From the NCBI RefSeq assembly GCF_017654505.1, contig NC_054534.1:16857193-16921192 (forward strand): a stretch of DNA of 64,000 bases, read 5' to 3'. This DNA is from Polyodon spathula. Its lineage: Eukaryota > Chordata > Actinopteri > Acipenseriformes > Polyodontidae. Below, piece by piece: positions 25,546 through 39,360 of the stretch (its first letter is position 1; each line of letters begins with the position of its first letter). Made by a program: the position numbers and the translations under genes. The notes beneath the pieces were generated by a model, which saw nothing but the letters and a program-made list of their open reading frames with translations, was not told the DNA's origin and searched no databases.

Positions 25546-28500
25546 ATGGATCCGATCCAGTTGAAAGATGAAGGAAACAAGTATTTCCAGGCTAATGATT
25601 ATGAAAATGCTATCCAGTGCTACACAAATGCCCTTAAACTGAGCAAAGACAAAAACCTTCTGGGTATACTCCACAGAAACAGAGCCGCGTGCTACCTGAA
25701 AAAGGTATCACGCCATTCATTTCTCCTGGACTGACATTAAAGAACACGACTGCAATTGGTCCCTAGTCGCAAAACCCACCATACTAACTATTCACAAGGG
25801 TTTGAACAGTTTTGGTTTATTAAATAAAATGTGTTATTTATAAAACTTTTTTTGTTTGTTTTTGTTTGTTTTTTTAAATTGGTAGATTCCATGTTTGACC
25901 TTTTTAAACTAATAACCATTATTTATTTATTTATTTATTTAAGGAAAACTATGCACAAGCTGCATCTGACGCATCAAGAGGTATTTTTTTTTTTTTAATT
26001 CTTGTCAATATACAATTAAATGAATAAGCTTTTCTGAAAGAGAATAAATCACTTTATTGGAGTAAAAATAACAAACAAGAATAGGCCTGCTGTATCTGTA
26101 ATGTGTATCAAAATAAATTGATCAAAACCATAGAGCATCTAAGCACAGCTGCTGTTTAAATAATGAATTCTAATAATAATTTGTAATGAATAAAGTGCTC
26201 ATATTTTAATGATTTAAATGTTTAGATAATTTCAATATAACACACTGTAGCACAACAAAAGGTATTTAAAGCTAAAATAAAGGAAACAACATTATAAATG
26301 GATCAGGTTTTTACATTTTTTTTAAATTTCATTAGCACTTTGTTGCCTTTTTTTATACAGCGATTGATATTGACGCCTCAGATATCAAAGCCCTGTATAG
26401 GCGCTGTCAAGCTCTGGAGAAGGTGGGGAAGTTGGATCAAGCCTTTAAGGATGTCCAGAGGTGCGCTACAATTGAGCCGAAGAACCAAACCTTCCTGGAA
26501 ACTCTACGACGACTCGGGTCAGATATTCAAGAAAAGGTATTTCATGATGTTGTGCCAGTTACATGAACATCTAGTCTAAACCCCTTCCAGACTGAGGAGC
26601 TTCCACATCATTGTTTGAAAGAAAACACAGTTGGACCCATGGGTAACTGCAATGAGATCTTATTGTTTGTAGGACATTTCCGTTATTTTTTTTTCTCATA
26701 ATTTATTGAATCTTTATCAGCAGCATGTACAATTGTTTTAAATCTACAAATAGACCTTGCACTATAAATGTTTATATCCAACACGTAGAAAAAGACAGCC
26801 ATTTAGACAAAGGTCCTGAAAACAATCTGTAGAGATCGAATCATTGTCTTTTACCAATGTGCCTGATATAATAAAACGCACAGTGGAGCAAAATGCAAGT
26901 TCGATATGTAAGCGTCTATATATTTTTAATCTGCATTTCTGAAGATTGCTTGTGTAGAAAAGCCTATTGTTTTATGAGTCTTTATAAGCAACAACCTGCA
27001 GTAAAAAAACAAAAAATAAATTACATTGATAGACAACAAAAGGGTTTATCAGCAGGTCACAAATGTCACATTATATTATATCTATGTATTTTTTCCACAG
27101 CTGAAGGTCCAATTTTCCACCGATTCCAGAGTCAAGCAAATGTTTGAAATTCTGCTTGGTGAGGAGACTGACAAAGAGAAGAGAGAGAAGGTTTGTTGAT
27201 ATCAAACAGGAGGAGTAATAGTTGTGCTGAATTATTGTATTGGGTGAGTTACATAAGGCCAGTATGAACAAATAATGTACTGTTAACTGTCATTTTAACA
27301 AATGTTTCTATTATAAACTATATATACAATAAAACCTGCATTACCTGGTCACCAAAGGGACTGTCCATTTGTGGCTGCTTATTCAAGGTACCCCTGTCAT
27401 TAACTTGTAATAAAAAAGGAAAAGAAAATCCAGGGTTCAGTGACTGGTAGGAGCAGGTGAGCAGATAGTTTAGGTGAATGCTAAAACAGGTTTCAATGTA
27501 TATCATTAGTTAGTATTAACAAAATGCCTCTGCTAATTGATAGACAGATATTAGTCACTATTATCCACAACCATAGTTATGTTATGCTTGACATACTATA
27601 TTAAGAGCATATGTGTTTTTTTTCTTCCTTTTTTTCAAACAAATATGTTTGGTTTAGGTCAATGATATACACATGCAATATGTACTCTTCACTGTTAAAT
27701 CAAACAACTAAACAATATCTAGGTTGTAAAGAAGGTTTTTCCTATATAATTTCCTTCTTAATCCTCCCTTCAAGGCTGCAAACAATTTGATTGTTCTTGC
27801 AAGAGAAGATGCTGGAGCTGAAAGAATCTTCCAGAATAATGGCATCAATTTGCTCATGGAACTGATTAACACCAAAAACCCTGAGATGATTCTGGCAGCA
27901 GTAAGAACTTTTTCAGGAATGTGCACTGGGCATAAAGCTAGGGTAAGTTGAACACTGGGAAACACAGTAATAGCTATACAACTCATTATTGATTGTCTAT
28001 GAAAGTAATGAACTACATGGGCAGGAATGGGGTTATTAACCTTAACTCTAACCTTTCATTCTGCTGACTTCAGGACGTATTCACAGATCTTGATAACTTG
28101 ATGAATAAAGCTTTATCTTCTGCAAAACATTACATGGCATGACACTGTATAAGAAACCGACATTGCAAATCCAGCTCTCTGCTTGATTTTAAACTCAGGG
28201 ATTGTCTTAAACCTGACAGAATATAAAGCAATATAAAAAAAAAAAGCAACAGGAAAAAAGAAAAGCACACATACCTCTATGGCTTCAGCATACCACATCA
28301 TTAAAGAAAATGTGTTAATTGGTAATAAAGGTAATAACGTTCTATCCTTACACTGCTATATTGCTTCTAAATTCAAGCGGTTGGTTACTTTACAGATCCT
28401 CGGCTCCTATTTCTATTCAGGTCCCAAAGGTGAATTCAGCCTTCAGTCAAGCAGCCATTACAAAACACATCATGTATCATGCATCAAACAGACAACCTAG

Positions 28501-30719
28501 CTGGAACTTTAATGAAAAATTAAAGTGCGTTTTTTTGAAGCTACCGTAAAAATGTTCGCTAGGAATCTGTGAATGTATTCATAAGCATGTCTTGTAACTG
28601 ACTCATGTTCTAATCTTAATTCTCACTGCTTTACTCTCTATACCCAGAACATAGCCATAAATTAATCAGCTTTTTGACAAATAAAAGAAGAAAAAAATAT
28701 ATACAATATGTAGATACCTACAGCATGTTCCTTCCTCACAGCATATGAATACTATGCATAATTTTGTGTGGGTATCAGGCTTTAATTAATTGACATTTTC
28801 AGGCAATTACTGACAGCTAAACCAAATGCATTAGCCATCAGTGCAGTACCAGTACCATGGACATTTTCCTGTAATGTATTTGCTGTATAATAGGCTATTT
28901 GTGTTCATCTATGCAATTTGTTATCGTTTCTGCTTTGTTCATTATTTGTCAAGCTAACCAAAACGTGTTTCTGAAAAGGTTGATTGTGTCGTTGAATTAA
29001 TACAGTATAATGGGTATAATGGGTTTACTTGGCTGTAATTTTATTTGTTATCATATCATAGGCAACAGCAATTTTGCATTTGATTGGAATTGAAAAGATC
29101 TGCAGCATCATGGCTATTGACCATGAAGAAATCGCATTGGCTACCTGCAACCTCTTCCAGACTATTTGTGATTCATTGTCTGGAGAAGACAAGAAAGAGC
29201 ATGGGAATGAGGAGGCTTTGGTTCTTGGTAAATATTGTCTTTCTTGTCCAGCTTCTTTACTTTTATTTTTTTTCTATGTCAATTTGATTAAATAAATAAA
29301 TAAACTTTGGTTACATACCTTAAAACTCATCACTAGGAAAAACATACACCTGGTATTCATGCAGTAGTTACTAAAAATAAGATTCCATATTCAAAAATAT
29401 AAAATGCAATTATAATCTGTATGTATCTTTTTATAGCTAAATTCCTACATGAAATGCTTTATAAATCCATACAGTAAGTTTATGTGACCTTATCTGGTTT
29501 CTATGTTGTCTGTTTGCTTTATCACTCACATGAAGTATGGAATCCAACTCAAAGTATCATTCTGCTTGTTCTGCGCAGACACCACTAAGGACCTGAAAGG
29601 GATTCTCCTGGCCCTGCTGGAAATGTTGATCAGTCCGAAGGTATCAAGCCATGGACGTGACCAAGCTCTCAACCTGCTGTCCAAAAATGTACCCAGGACA
29701 GACTTGAGGAACCCTGACAACTCCAAAACACTCTTCACTATCGATCATGGTGAGGCTTCTCTTGTGTGTGTTTGTGTGTGTGTCTCTCTCTCTCTCTAAA
29801 ACTGCAGTGTAGAAAATTGATTATATATATAAAGCTGGCCTAACTGGAAGAATTGCTGCAAATAAACCACTGTTAAGAGTGCAGAATAAGAGGAAGAGAC
29901 TTGCCTGGGCCAAAAAACACAGAAAATGGACGTTTGAGGAGTGGAAGTCGGTCTTATGGACCGATGAGTCAAAAATTGATATATTTGGGTCCAACCGCCG
30001 AGTATTTGTAAGACGCAGAGAGGATGAGTGCATGAGTTTTGCATGTGTGGTTCCCACTGTCAAGCATGGAGGAGGCAGTGTCATGGTCTGGGGTTGCTTT
30101 GCTGGTGACAAAGTTGGTAATCTTTACCAAGTCCATGGCAAACTCAACCAGCATGGCTATCATAGCATACTTCAGAGGCATGCCATTCCATCAGGATTAC
30201 AACTAGTTGGGTAGTCCTTCATTCTTCAGCAAGATAATGACCCAAAACACACCTCAATGTTGTGCAAGAACTATCTGGCGAAGAAGGAAAGTGAAGGACA
30301 ACTCAATCTAATGACCTGACCTGCCCAGTCTCCAGACCTCAAACCTATAGAACTTGTATGGGACGAACTGGACAAAAGAGTCAAAACAAAGCTACCCACA
30401 AGTGCCCTTCATTTCTGGGAATCGCTGCAGAAGAGCTGGGAAGACATGTCGGGTGATTTTCTGCTGAAACTTGTTAACCGAATGCCTCGTGTTTGTGAGG
30501 CTGTTATTAAGGCAAAGTGTGGCTATTTTGAGGAATCCAAGATTTAGAGACAATTTTCAGTTTTCTTGAACATTGCTTTGATACTCCTTATGTTTTGTTT
30601 TGTATATTGTAACGTGTTTTCATTTTCAACTATTTACCGAAACGTATATGACGTAAAACATTGTCAATTATGAAAAAAAACCTAGTTTCCAGCAAGTGTA
30701 CTCAAACTTTTGACTGGTA

Positions 30720-30792
<73 letters not shown>

Positions 30793-31499
30793 TACACATG
30801 AATAATAATGATTTTGGATGGTGTTGTCTTGCTTTTGTTATTTTTGTCTGTCTAAACATTGCACAGTACACATTATCACTAGTATGTATTAATTAAACTC
30901 GTAGGTTTGAAAAAGATTCTGAAAGTGGCTGGGCAACTCGTAGACTTGCCCGATCACCTGCCAATGACAGAAAACACGCAGCTGATTGCGAGCATCCTCC
31001 TCAATAAGCTCTATGACGACCTGCGTTGTGATCCAGAGAGAGATAACTTCCGGGTGACATGTGAGGAGTATGTTATGTAAGTCCTGCACCCATAAGCATT
31101 TTAATCTGAACTGTGAAGAGTTTATTTTCCAACCTGTGTGGGTCACCTTCTCTCTCTGAGGAAGTGGTAGAACATTTTCCTGCTCATTTTTAATAGTTTT
31201 GCAAGGTGGAACATGATATGCTGTAGGTTAAGCTAAAGGCTGTTGGCCTGCTTAGGGAAACATTAAGAAATCTGCAATTTCTTTAACACCTCTGTGATAG
31301 AGTGTCTAGGATGTTAAATTTGGAAATTTCCAGCATTGCTCTTTTATCTCAAAGTATAAATGGTTAATATTATTTGTGATCTAAAACTTGGTGTCCATTA
31401 AAGATAGCAAAAAAACTAATCAAAGTGAGACATTCAAATATATTTCACTTTTGCACATTTGTACAAAATATTCCTATCTTAAACTAAACCAAGACCTAG

Positions 31500-31558
<59 letters not shown>

Positions 31559-34500
31559 TATATATATAGATTTATTTTATGGTATTCTATTACAGGGGCA
31601 AGTTTGACCCGAACAACATGGAGAAGAACCTACATGCCATCCAGATGCAGGTTTGCTGCAGGGCCCCTTCGATGTGGGCAACAAGATTGCAGGCTTGACG
31701 GGAGTGATGGAGATGATGGTGGCTCTGTGCGGCTCTGACCGGGAGATTGACCAGTTGGTGGCGGTAGAGGCCCTCATCCACGCCTCCACCAAGATGAGCA
31801 AAGCAACCTTTATCATCACCAATGGAGTGTCTCTGCTCAAAGACATCTACAAGAAGACTAAGAATGAGAAGATCAAAATCAGAGCTTTAGTGGTAAGCAA
31901 AACCAGCCAATATTAAGGCATGGTAACAAGTAACATATACAGTACTAAAGAAAGGTTTCTGATTGGTACCTTGACATTTTCCTAGTACAAATAATCACTT
32001 TACATGTGATTTCACATTACTATTCTTTAATGTTATTATTCACTGCTGCTTCAGAACACATAAAACGTTTGTAGTCTCATGAAAATGTGACCATTTTTAA
32101 GCAGTGGGCTTAATACATTTTCTTGAGATTTTATCAAGTCAATATATAAATATAAATATACCAATGTAAGGAAAGTGCAAATAATTCCAATGTAATTACT
32201 TTTGTGAACTAGCATTATTATTTCCAATTCTAATCATTCTGTATAGACATAGACATAGACATCAACTGTATAGACAGTAAACATCTACTCATCCCTTGAC
32301 ATGGTCTTACAAGGAATATTTAAAATGTCTCAATACCAATAACCAATATACTGTATTGAGTGGTTTATTATTTTTTTGTGTTTCATTTTAACAGGGTCTT
32401 TGCAAACTGGGCTCAGCTGGAGGGGATGATTACGCCCTCAGGCAGTTTGCTGAGGGCTCAACAGAGAAGCTGGCAAAACAATGTAGAAAGTGAGTTCTAG
32501 TCTAGGAACCTCATGCAACCTTCCACTTTACTAACAACTTCACATTTTCAAATTAGTATGCTGCTCTTAGAGATCTTTACATATTAGTAAACACAGTACC
32601 TAGATGTACCTAGATATATATTTTGAAATCACAGCCTGTTTACAGCCCTCACATCATCATTGGACTTAAACCTTTCTCACAGTAAGTACATGTACAGCTT
32701 GGGCCAAATGTTTTGCCTCACCCTATACAATTAACTAATTTTGCTTCATAAAGTTGAATGAAACCTGCTGAATAATAGCCAGTTAACATATTTAATTACA
32801 TACAGCTTTGAAGTTTATATACTTTATGAAAAACTGACAAAAATGGAAAAATGTGACATTTCAAAATCTAACATGGAATACTGTACTATTACAATGGTTT
32901 CCAGTAGACTTTTGCGATATCGTTTTGTAGTTTCTTTGATTACATGTTAAATAAAATAGCTAAATTATGTTAATGTAGTTTTAATTTTTTTAAATTGCGT
33001 CTCAATCCTAAAATTCTAACTGATGCAAAACTTGTGGCCATAGCTGTACATGAATGCATAATTAGTATAATTATTTACTTGTACCATACTCATGTGAAGG
33101 TATACAAAAAGTACATTGCTTATAAGTACCTTTACCAACATAATGTTTCTCATAACCTTTCAAATCAACCCACAGAAGCTTAGTTTATTTTTTATCAACT
33201 GTATTTTATCCTGTTTTAGGTGGCTGTGCAACCCAAACATCGATGTACGCACCAGGAAGTGGGCTGTGGAGGGTCTAGCCTACCTGACGATGGACGCAGA
33301 TGTAAAGGATGACTTTGTGGAAGATGAACCTGCCTTGCAGGCCATGTTTGAACTGACCAAGGTATCTGAGGATTGTGTGTTATCAGAGGAGACCTGAGGG
33401 GATACTGTGAACTGAGGGGCCTGAGGTTCTGAAAAAAAACCCCTCTAATTAATGAGATAAAGCCTTGGCAAGTGCCAGTAATGGGTTACATTCAAGGCCC
33501 TGTATTTACAGCTTTTACAGATTTTTACTTTTAACAAAATTAGTATTGAATGATTTTTTTTAAAGGGAAAATCTTAATCTCATTCAAATAAAGTCCTGTT
33601 AGCTTTAGAAGGCTTGAGCGCCCCTCTCAGAACCTAATTGAGCGAGATGATTGATGTGACATTTTTAGTGCTTTACATACTGCTTAACCATACTGCAGTA
33701 GACATGTGGTCAGGTGATTTAAAATCTGTATGTGGTGATTCACCAGAGGGTTCCCTTTAGACAGGTGGTCTTCAGTGCAGATTTAACTGGAGTTTCTGTC
33801 CCATGGTTTTTCTTTGCAGTCAACAGACAAGACTATCCTCTATGCTGTGGCTTCCACGCTAGTGAACTGCACTAACAGTTATGACAAAAAGGAGATCATA
33901 CCAGAGCTTGTTCAACTGGCAAAATTCTCCAAGCAACATGTGCCCGAGCAGCACCCAAAGGTAAAATAACACTGGTTTTGGGTTTACAACCATCAATTAC
34001 CCATTGCACATTGAACTGACTGTGTACTGTACTTCTACAGCAATTCTTTGTTACTGTGTCTATTGTGCCCTCTACTGTCTGTTAAGTGTAATTCTTGTTA
34101 TCAGAGTCATTCTTGTGGTCAGTTTGAGCAGTGTAAACATTTGATATAAGGGAAAAAGACTATTGTGTGTCATGAAAGCAATTACATATGGATCTTAACT
34201 GAGACCCAGCTGTTAAAAAAAAAAAAAAAAAAGTGTTCTGGTAACATTTACTTTTCCTCTTTTCATTTGCAGGATAAGAAGGATTTCATACAGAAACGTG
34301 TGAAACGCCTTCTGAAGGCTGGCGTTATCTCAGCACTAACCTGCATGGTCAAAGCGGACAGTGCTATCCTGACAGACCCAACCAAGGAGCTCTTAGCAAG
34401 GTAAACAGAGCCTCCTCATCCTTAATTGACAAAGATGCATCACGTTTAGCACGAAATGTAGCTTATTATTCAGGGCTGGCATGAATAATGTTCTTTCATT

Positions 34501-37500
34501 TCATGGATTTTGAATCCAGTGATTTTATTTCAAACAGAACTGACACATTTTTATTCTACTTTTAACTCGCATTTCATTTTTGTGCTTTTGCTGTTTTCCC
34601 CACCAGTTTAACAGAGATGTCTTATGCATAAAAATTAACGCCCACCTCCGAGTGTACACTGATAGCAAGCCCTCCAGGTGCCTGTTCTGAGTATTTCATC
34701 AAACATATCAGAAAGCATTTTGGGATATTGGAGGATACACAAAAAAAAGTACTTTGGCACTCAAAGCCCACACTTGTGATAAACAGCACTATCTAATGCG
34801 ATCTAATTTAGAATCGGACTCGACTGCCCCCTGAGGTGGTCTCCAGTCTACTTCTCGAGTATGGTATTAAACGTTGAATAGTGTAGATGCTAACCTTTTT
34901 TAACACTTCTAAGCCGGTTTAAAGGCATAGTGTGGACAGGGCCAAGGCAACTCTTTACTGTCTTAGTTTGGTAAATAATTTAAATTTCCTTGCCTTAAGA
35001 ATACAGTTAAAGTGAAACTTTAAATGAAGGTAGTAGGAAGAACAGGTAAATTGCAGAAGCGAAATACTGGTATGCAATAGACTTGATCAAACAAAAAAAT
35101 ATATGTTAATGATCTTTCTAGAACCGAACACACATAACGATATGCAACTACAATCTTAGAATGGCTTATTTATTGTTGTTCTCTGTTCAATGAGGACATA
35201 CAATACACTTCAACATTGAACCCTTTATTGTGGAAAAAACACAAATGATCATTTCTGTTTGTAAACTTTAGAGTATTTCTGGCCTTGTCTGAAGACCCTA
35301 AGGAGCGTGGCATCATTGTGGCTCAAGGAGGTGGAAAGGTAACTGTCACTTTTTCAGTTCTCAACATTTAGCATGAGCAGCATTCATTAAAGTGTCACTA
35401 ATTCTATAAGATGTTTGAAATGCATCTGTTCCTAAATATATTGAAAGGTATTGCATTCCTTATTGATATTTATATATTTTTCAGTGCCAGAAATGTTCCT
35501 GGGTTTTACTTTTGTGTAAAAAAACTTTTTAAAAAGGGGATTAGCGAAGAAATGAGTTCCATAAATCCTTAAAATAAAATAAAAAAAACATTCTTTAAAT
35601 ATCCCAGGAGTTTAGTGAATAGGACTTATTCAAGTCAAGAAGAAAATGTTTCAGCTAATGCCTTTATAAGTATTTACTTGAGTTGGGGGTGATTTCACGC
35701 TGTACCCTGTAGGTATCCAATCAATCCCTTAGTACCTTTACATTTCGTCTACTGCAAAAAATCCTGTAGAACTCCATATTCATTATTTACTCCACTTAAA
35801 TTCAATCGATGAGCTGAACATGACTGTACAGGGTTATTATTGACAATTTTCAATATTCAATTCAGGCTCTTATTCCTCTTGCGCTGGAAGGCACAGAACT
35901 GGGTAAAACAAGGGCCTCCCACGCACTGGCAAAGATTGCTGCAACCTCTAACCCAGAGATTGCTTTCCCTGGAGAAAGGGTAGGTGGAGCTCTTTCCTAA
36001 ACTAGCTTGAAATGCTTTCGCTGTGTCTGTTTGCTGTTATTGTAGTGACACAGCAGTTTTGTTTACAGATGTGTAGAACATTCCTGTTTAACCTTCCCTT
36101 TAATCACAATGAAGTACATTAGGCAATCCCATTTCATGAACACATATGACTTAAGGGGAAGTTGTTTTGTCCAAATTCATTATACACTCCAGTGCAGCAT
36201 TTTCACAGGAGTTTTTAAAAAGATCAAAAACAACGAAGGCCTGTTTACAATACTGAATCTTCAATTAACAAACTGGGTCATAGGTCATAATTTTGCTAAA
36301 ATCAACGACTGGTTTCACAAACCCCTATTGTCTTACCTCACCTAAGGTAGCATTAGGTAATCCAAGATTAGTACTAATCAGGGTCTGTGAAACCAGCCAT
36401 AGATTTTCTTTCTTTTCTTTTTTGGGTGTTACACTCTTTAAAATTGGCAGATGGTTAAGTGAATATATAGAGGATGCTCAATGAATGTTCACGGAGCACT
36501 GTAGTTCAAAAATGAAGTCAGAATATTCTTGTACTGTAGTATTCTGTTTATACCATATAAGTACGACATATGGAAAAGAAAGTTTGTTTAGCCCTAAATT
36601 AAAAAGCCTTCCAGAAATCCAGCTCCACATTGAGGAATGTAGCTTTATTTGGAACAGTCGTTTCTCCACACGTTTAGTTTTGAATGAATGTAAAATAGAT
36701 TCCAAAATAGGCTACACTTTCACTTGTTGTACTGCATATTCAACCGTTGACTTTTATTCTGTGTTCTCTAATTTTTTTTTTTAAAGATCTACGAAGTGAT
36801 ACGACCTTTGGTCAGCCTGCTCAGCACTGATAAAGATGGTCTGCAGAACTTTGACTCTCTTTTAGCTCTAACAAATCTGTCAGGAATGACTGAAAAACTG
36901 AGGTGAGCTGAAGGAACAACAACACAATACAACTTTTAATGTGAGGGAATCTGTAGAAATAGTGTACTATTGGAAACGGTGACCTTTTAGGATATGAAGT
37001 GATATAGGACAATGGTAGAGCAGTAGCACTGCACAATAATTGATACAAATCCACTGTGTTGCTATTGCTTGGTCAGCCAAAATAGTACAATAGTATTATA
37101 ATGGTATTCCAATGGTAACTTTCCTGTAAGTCTGGGTATATTTTGAGCTAACTTTATAATTAAAGTCAGTGTAATTAAAGTAGGCAAGATTTGCTTGTAC
37201 ACATTGGACATGGTTCATTGAGATGTAATTATGTTAAGAAACAAACCTTAATAAAAATATTGATTCGGATCACTGACTTAATTGCTTGAGTCTACACTTC
37301 TTACTGTATATCCTCTATAAAATACAATCAATTTCATTATAATCTAGAAACACATTTTGTAAAAATTCATAGCAGAAAGGTGTTTATGAAACAGAGCTAG
37401 GTTTGATATAGTGTGTTGCTTAACAACCAAAAAACAAAAAATGTTTACGGTATATTGTACTTTTATAAGGGACTTGCTTTGAGTGTTTTAACAACACATA

Positions 37501-39212
37501 CATATTCTCAAGGTCTTAATGCTTTACAAAGATTACAAGCAAACAATTCAAAGTAAAAAAAGATTGACATTGTAAATTCTGAAACAGTCTAGCTCTATAG
37601 GTGTTTCAGTAATTTCATATAAAAATGATGTTAGTGTGAGTGTTAAATGTAACCACCAAACAAAGACACACACATACATATGCACATACACATACACATA
37701 CTGTACATCACTGACACTCATACAGGTGCATACTTTGCTGTATATGCTCCAGATTACTAAGTGTCAGAAGCAGCAAGAGTACACATGTTTATAAGCAGAC
37801 TAGTCCTGTTTCTTAAAGGGGAATAATACAATATTGTTTGTTTTTTTTCACTTGGAGACTAAAGATACTGAAAGAAAAGGCTTTACCAGAGATTGAAAAC
37901 TACATGTTTGAAGAACATGAGCAAATCCGTCAAGCAGCAACGGAGTGTATGTGCAACCTGGTCCTCTGCAAAGATGTAGGTATCAGTAGGGACATAAAGC
38001 AGCTCAACTGTTTCCTCTCACAAAATATAGTATGCCTGAATTTTAACCCCATCATTCAAGGTTGGGGTAGGAATAACTAACTGTGTTTTATCCCAAGCTT
38101 TATTATTGTAGATTAACAAACTCAGTGCTTTATTTTGTTGTCAGTTTGGGTAAAATGTTGTATAAACATCAGCAAAACAAAACAGGGGGGTTGCATGTCT
38201 AAAACCATTGCAACACACTTTTTTACGGACAAGTCAGTATCCAGCCATTAGTCAAACATGCTGACCCAGTTCTGTCTCCATGCTGTACAGACGTTCTGAC
38301 CACACAGCATCTACTGCAGCTGCAGGGGATTTGTGCTGTCTATTAACTGGGGTGTGTTTTAAATTGCAACCTCTTTCACATGGCATGATGGTGGGAATGA
38401 CACAATGAAACGGAGAGCTGACTGTTGTATGCTTGTCACGTGCGGCAGGTCCAGGAGAATTATATGGCTGACGGGAATGATAAGTTGAAGCTCCTGGTCC
38501 TGCTGTGTGCGGAGGATGACGACAAACTGCAGATTGCAGCAGCAGGAGCCCTAGCCATGCTCACTGCTGCCCAAAAGAAACTCTGCACCAAGCTGACTAC
38601 AGTAGTGAGTGTATATTCTCCATCTAAACAAACACCCTTTAGGCATTTCAATAAGAAACACAAAATAAGAGTTTATTCACTGTATAACTGGTATTCAGAA
38701 AATAAACCTATTCTGTTAGACGTTTTCCAAATTTCTTGTTTTACGTTATCTGTGGGTATTGGTATCCTAATGTACACTGGTGTGGTTTTCTTAATGGAGA
38801 AACTTGAGAACTTGGTTGCAGAATGTATTTTAGATCGTGATTTGCATTGCTAATAAAGTGATTTAGTGTAAAGTGAGAACACACCAGTATTTTTTTTACA
38901 ACATTATATAGAACTGTTACTGATCAGCTCTAAACTCTTTACCTCTTGCAGACCACACAGTGGCTGGAGATCCTGCAGAGACTTTGCCTGCATGACAGGC
39001 CGGAGATACAGCACAGGGGCTTTGTGATTGTTTACAATATGATCGCGGCAGACAAAGACCTGGCCAAGATGTTGATTGAGAGTGAGCTGCTGGAGATCCT
39101 AAGTGTCATTGGCAAACAGCCAGATAACCCCAAGAAGCAGCCAATGATTGATGCTGCACGTAGCTGCCTTGTGGCTGCCATGGACTACGGTCTGATCAAA
39201 CCTTTCTCTTAA
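25546..39212 (+). CDS. UNC45B: UNC45B, myosin chaperone (19 coding exons, frameshift in exon 9)
   Basis: The UNC45/CRO1/She4 family works with HSP90 to fold and assemble myosin heads; UNC45B is the striated-muscle form. Exons: 25546-25704, 25944-25980, 26361-26536, 27101-27190, 27775-27942, 29062-29227, 29579-29749, 30905-31076, 31596-31892, 32395-32489, 33220-33361, 33820-33960, 34273-34400, 35272-35338, 35866-35979, 36787-36902, 37858-37975, 38449-38604, 38952-39212. All introns are GT-AG and all phases match. The sum is 2774 nt, 4 short of 926 codons, so the expected product is about 925 aa against about 930 in human. Residues 1-115 form three TPRs ([35 protein letters not shown]); an armadillo-like central domain and the UCS domain follow ([31 protein letters not shown], ending DYGLIKPFS). 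Residues such as SSDRV-type FSTDSRV and DYGLIKP favour UNC45B over UNC45A. A NAGNAG acceptor (tagcag) sits just before the ATG, so a 5' UTR exon lies upstream. Confidence 0.93.
29835..30726 (+). mobile_element. 5'-truncated Tc1-like transposon in UNC45B intron 7
   Basis: It encodes the C-terminal two thirds of a Tc1/mariner transposase in one continuous frame to TAG 30545-30547. Catalytic-domain landmarks are [13 protein letters not shown] (first D), [22 protein letters not shown] (second D) and [15 protein letters not shown] (E). Two in-frame stops, TAG near 30212 and TGA near 30318, sit where family members usually have Trp. The right terminus (caaacttttgactggtactg) is the known Tc1-type inverted end; the left terminus and the N-terminal DNA-binding part are missing. 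It lies in the sense orientation between exons 7 and 8. Confidence 0.85.
30721..30788. repeat. (TA)n tract in UNC45B intron 7
   Basis: About 65 bases of TA starting exactly at the Tc1 right end, as expected for an element that targets TA. Confidence 0.95.
31503..31552. repeat. (AT)n tract in UNC45B intron 8
   Basis: About 50 bases of AT ending 43 bases before exon 9, so it lies close to the branch-point and polypyrimidine region. Confidence 0.95.
31596..31892 (+). other. UNC45B: UNC45B exon 9 with ~4-nt deletion and premature stop
   Basis: The exon enters in frame ([17 protein letters not shown]), with ATG at 31645-31647 as the last normal codon (residue 397). The next two bases are followed by GGT at 31650 in a different frame, which resumes the family sequence [19 protein letters not shown]45 proteins have two further residues between that Met and that Gly, so 6 nt are expected and 2 are present. 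Read straight through, 16 foreign residues follow and then TGA at 31696-31698, removing the end of the central domain and the whole UCS domain. Everything downstream in the exon and the next ten exons is intact. Confidence 0.85.
36309..36396. mobile_element. Small foldback MITE (Angel-like) in UNC45B intron 15
   Basis: The ends CTGGTTTCACAAACCC and GGGTCTGTGAAACCAG are inverted copies with one mismatch, and the 88-base interior (aatccaagattagtac) resembles the Angel-type palindromic elements known from fish. There is no coding content. Confidence 0.55.
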
Positions 39213-39354
39213 AGAAGATCACCATTATTTATCAAACAGGACTGAAGATGAACGGACCGTTTTTACATTCGCTTCCATATTTTCAATTCAAAATACATTA
39301 AAACTCCCCAATGTAACTGACCCCTTGTAGGCTATAGGATTTGGAACCATTTAC

Positions 39355-39360
39355 AATAAA
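39355..39360 (+). terminator. UNC45B: Likely UNC45B polyadenylation signal
   Basis: The first AATAAA after the stop codon, 143 bases downstream of it. The cleavage site itself cannot be seen. Confidence 0.55.

Noticed and set aside
31648..31660. Explaining the UNC45B lesion by a mini-intron (cag|gt...ag)
   Set aside because: The intron would be about 10 bases, far below any spliceosomal minimum, and would not restore the expected two residues.
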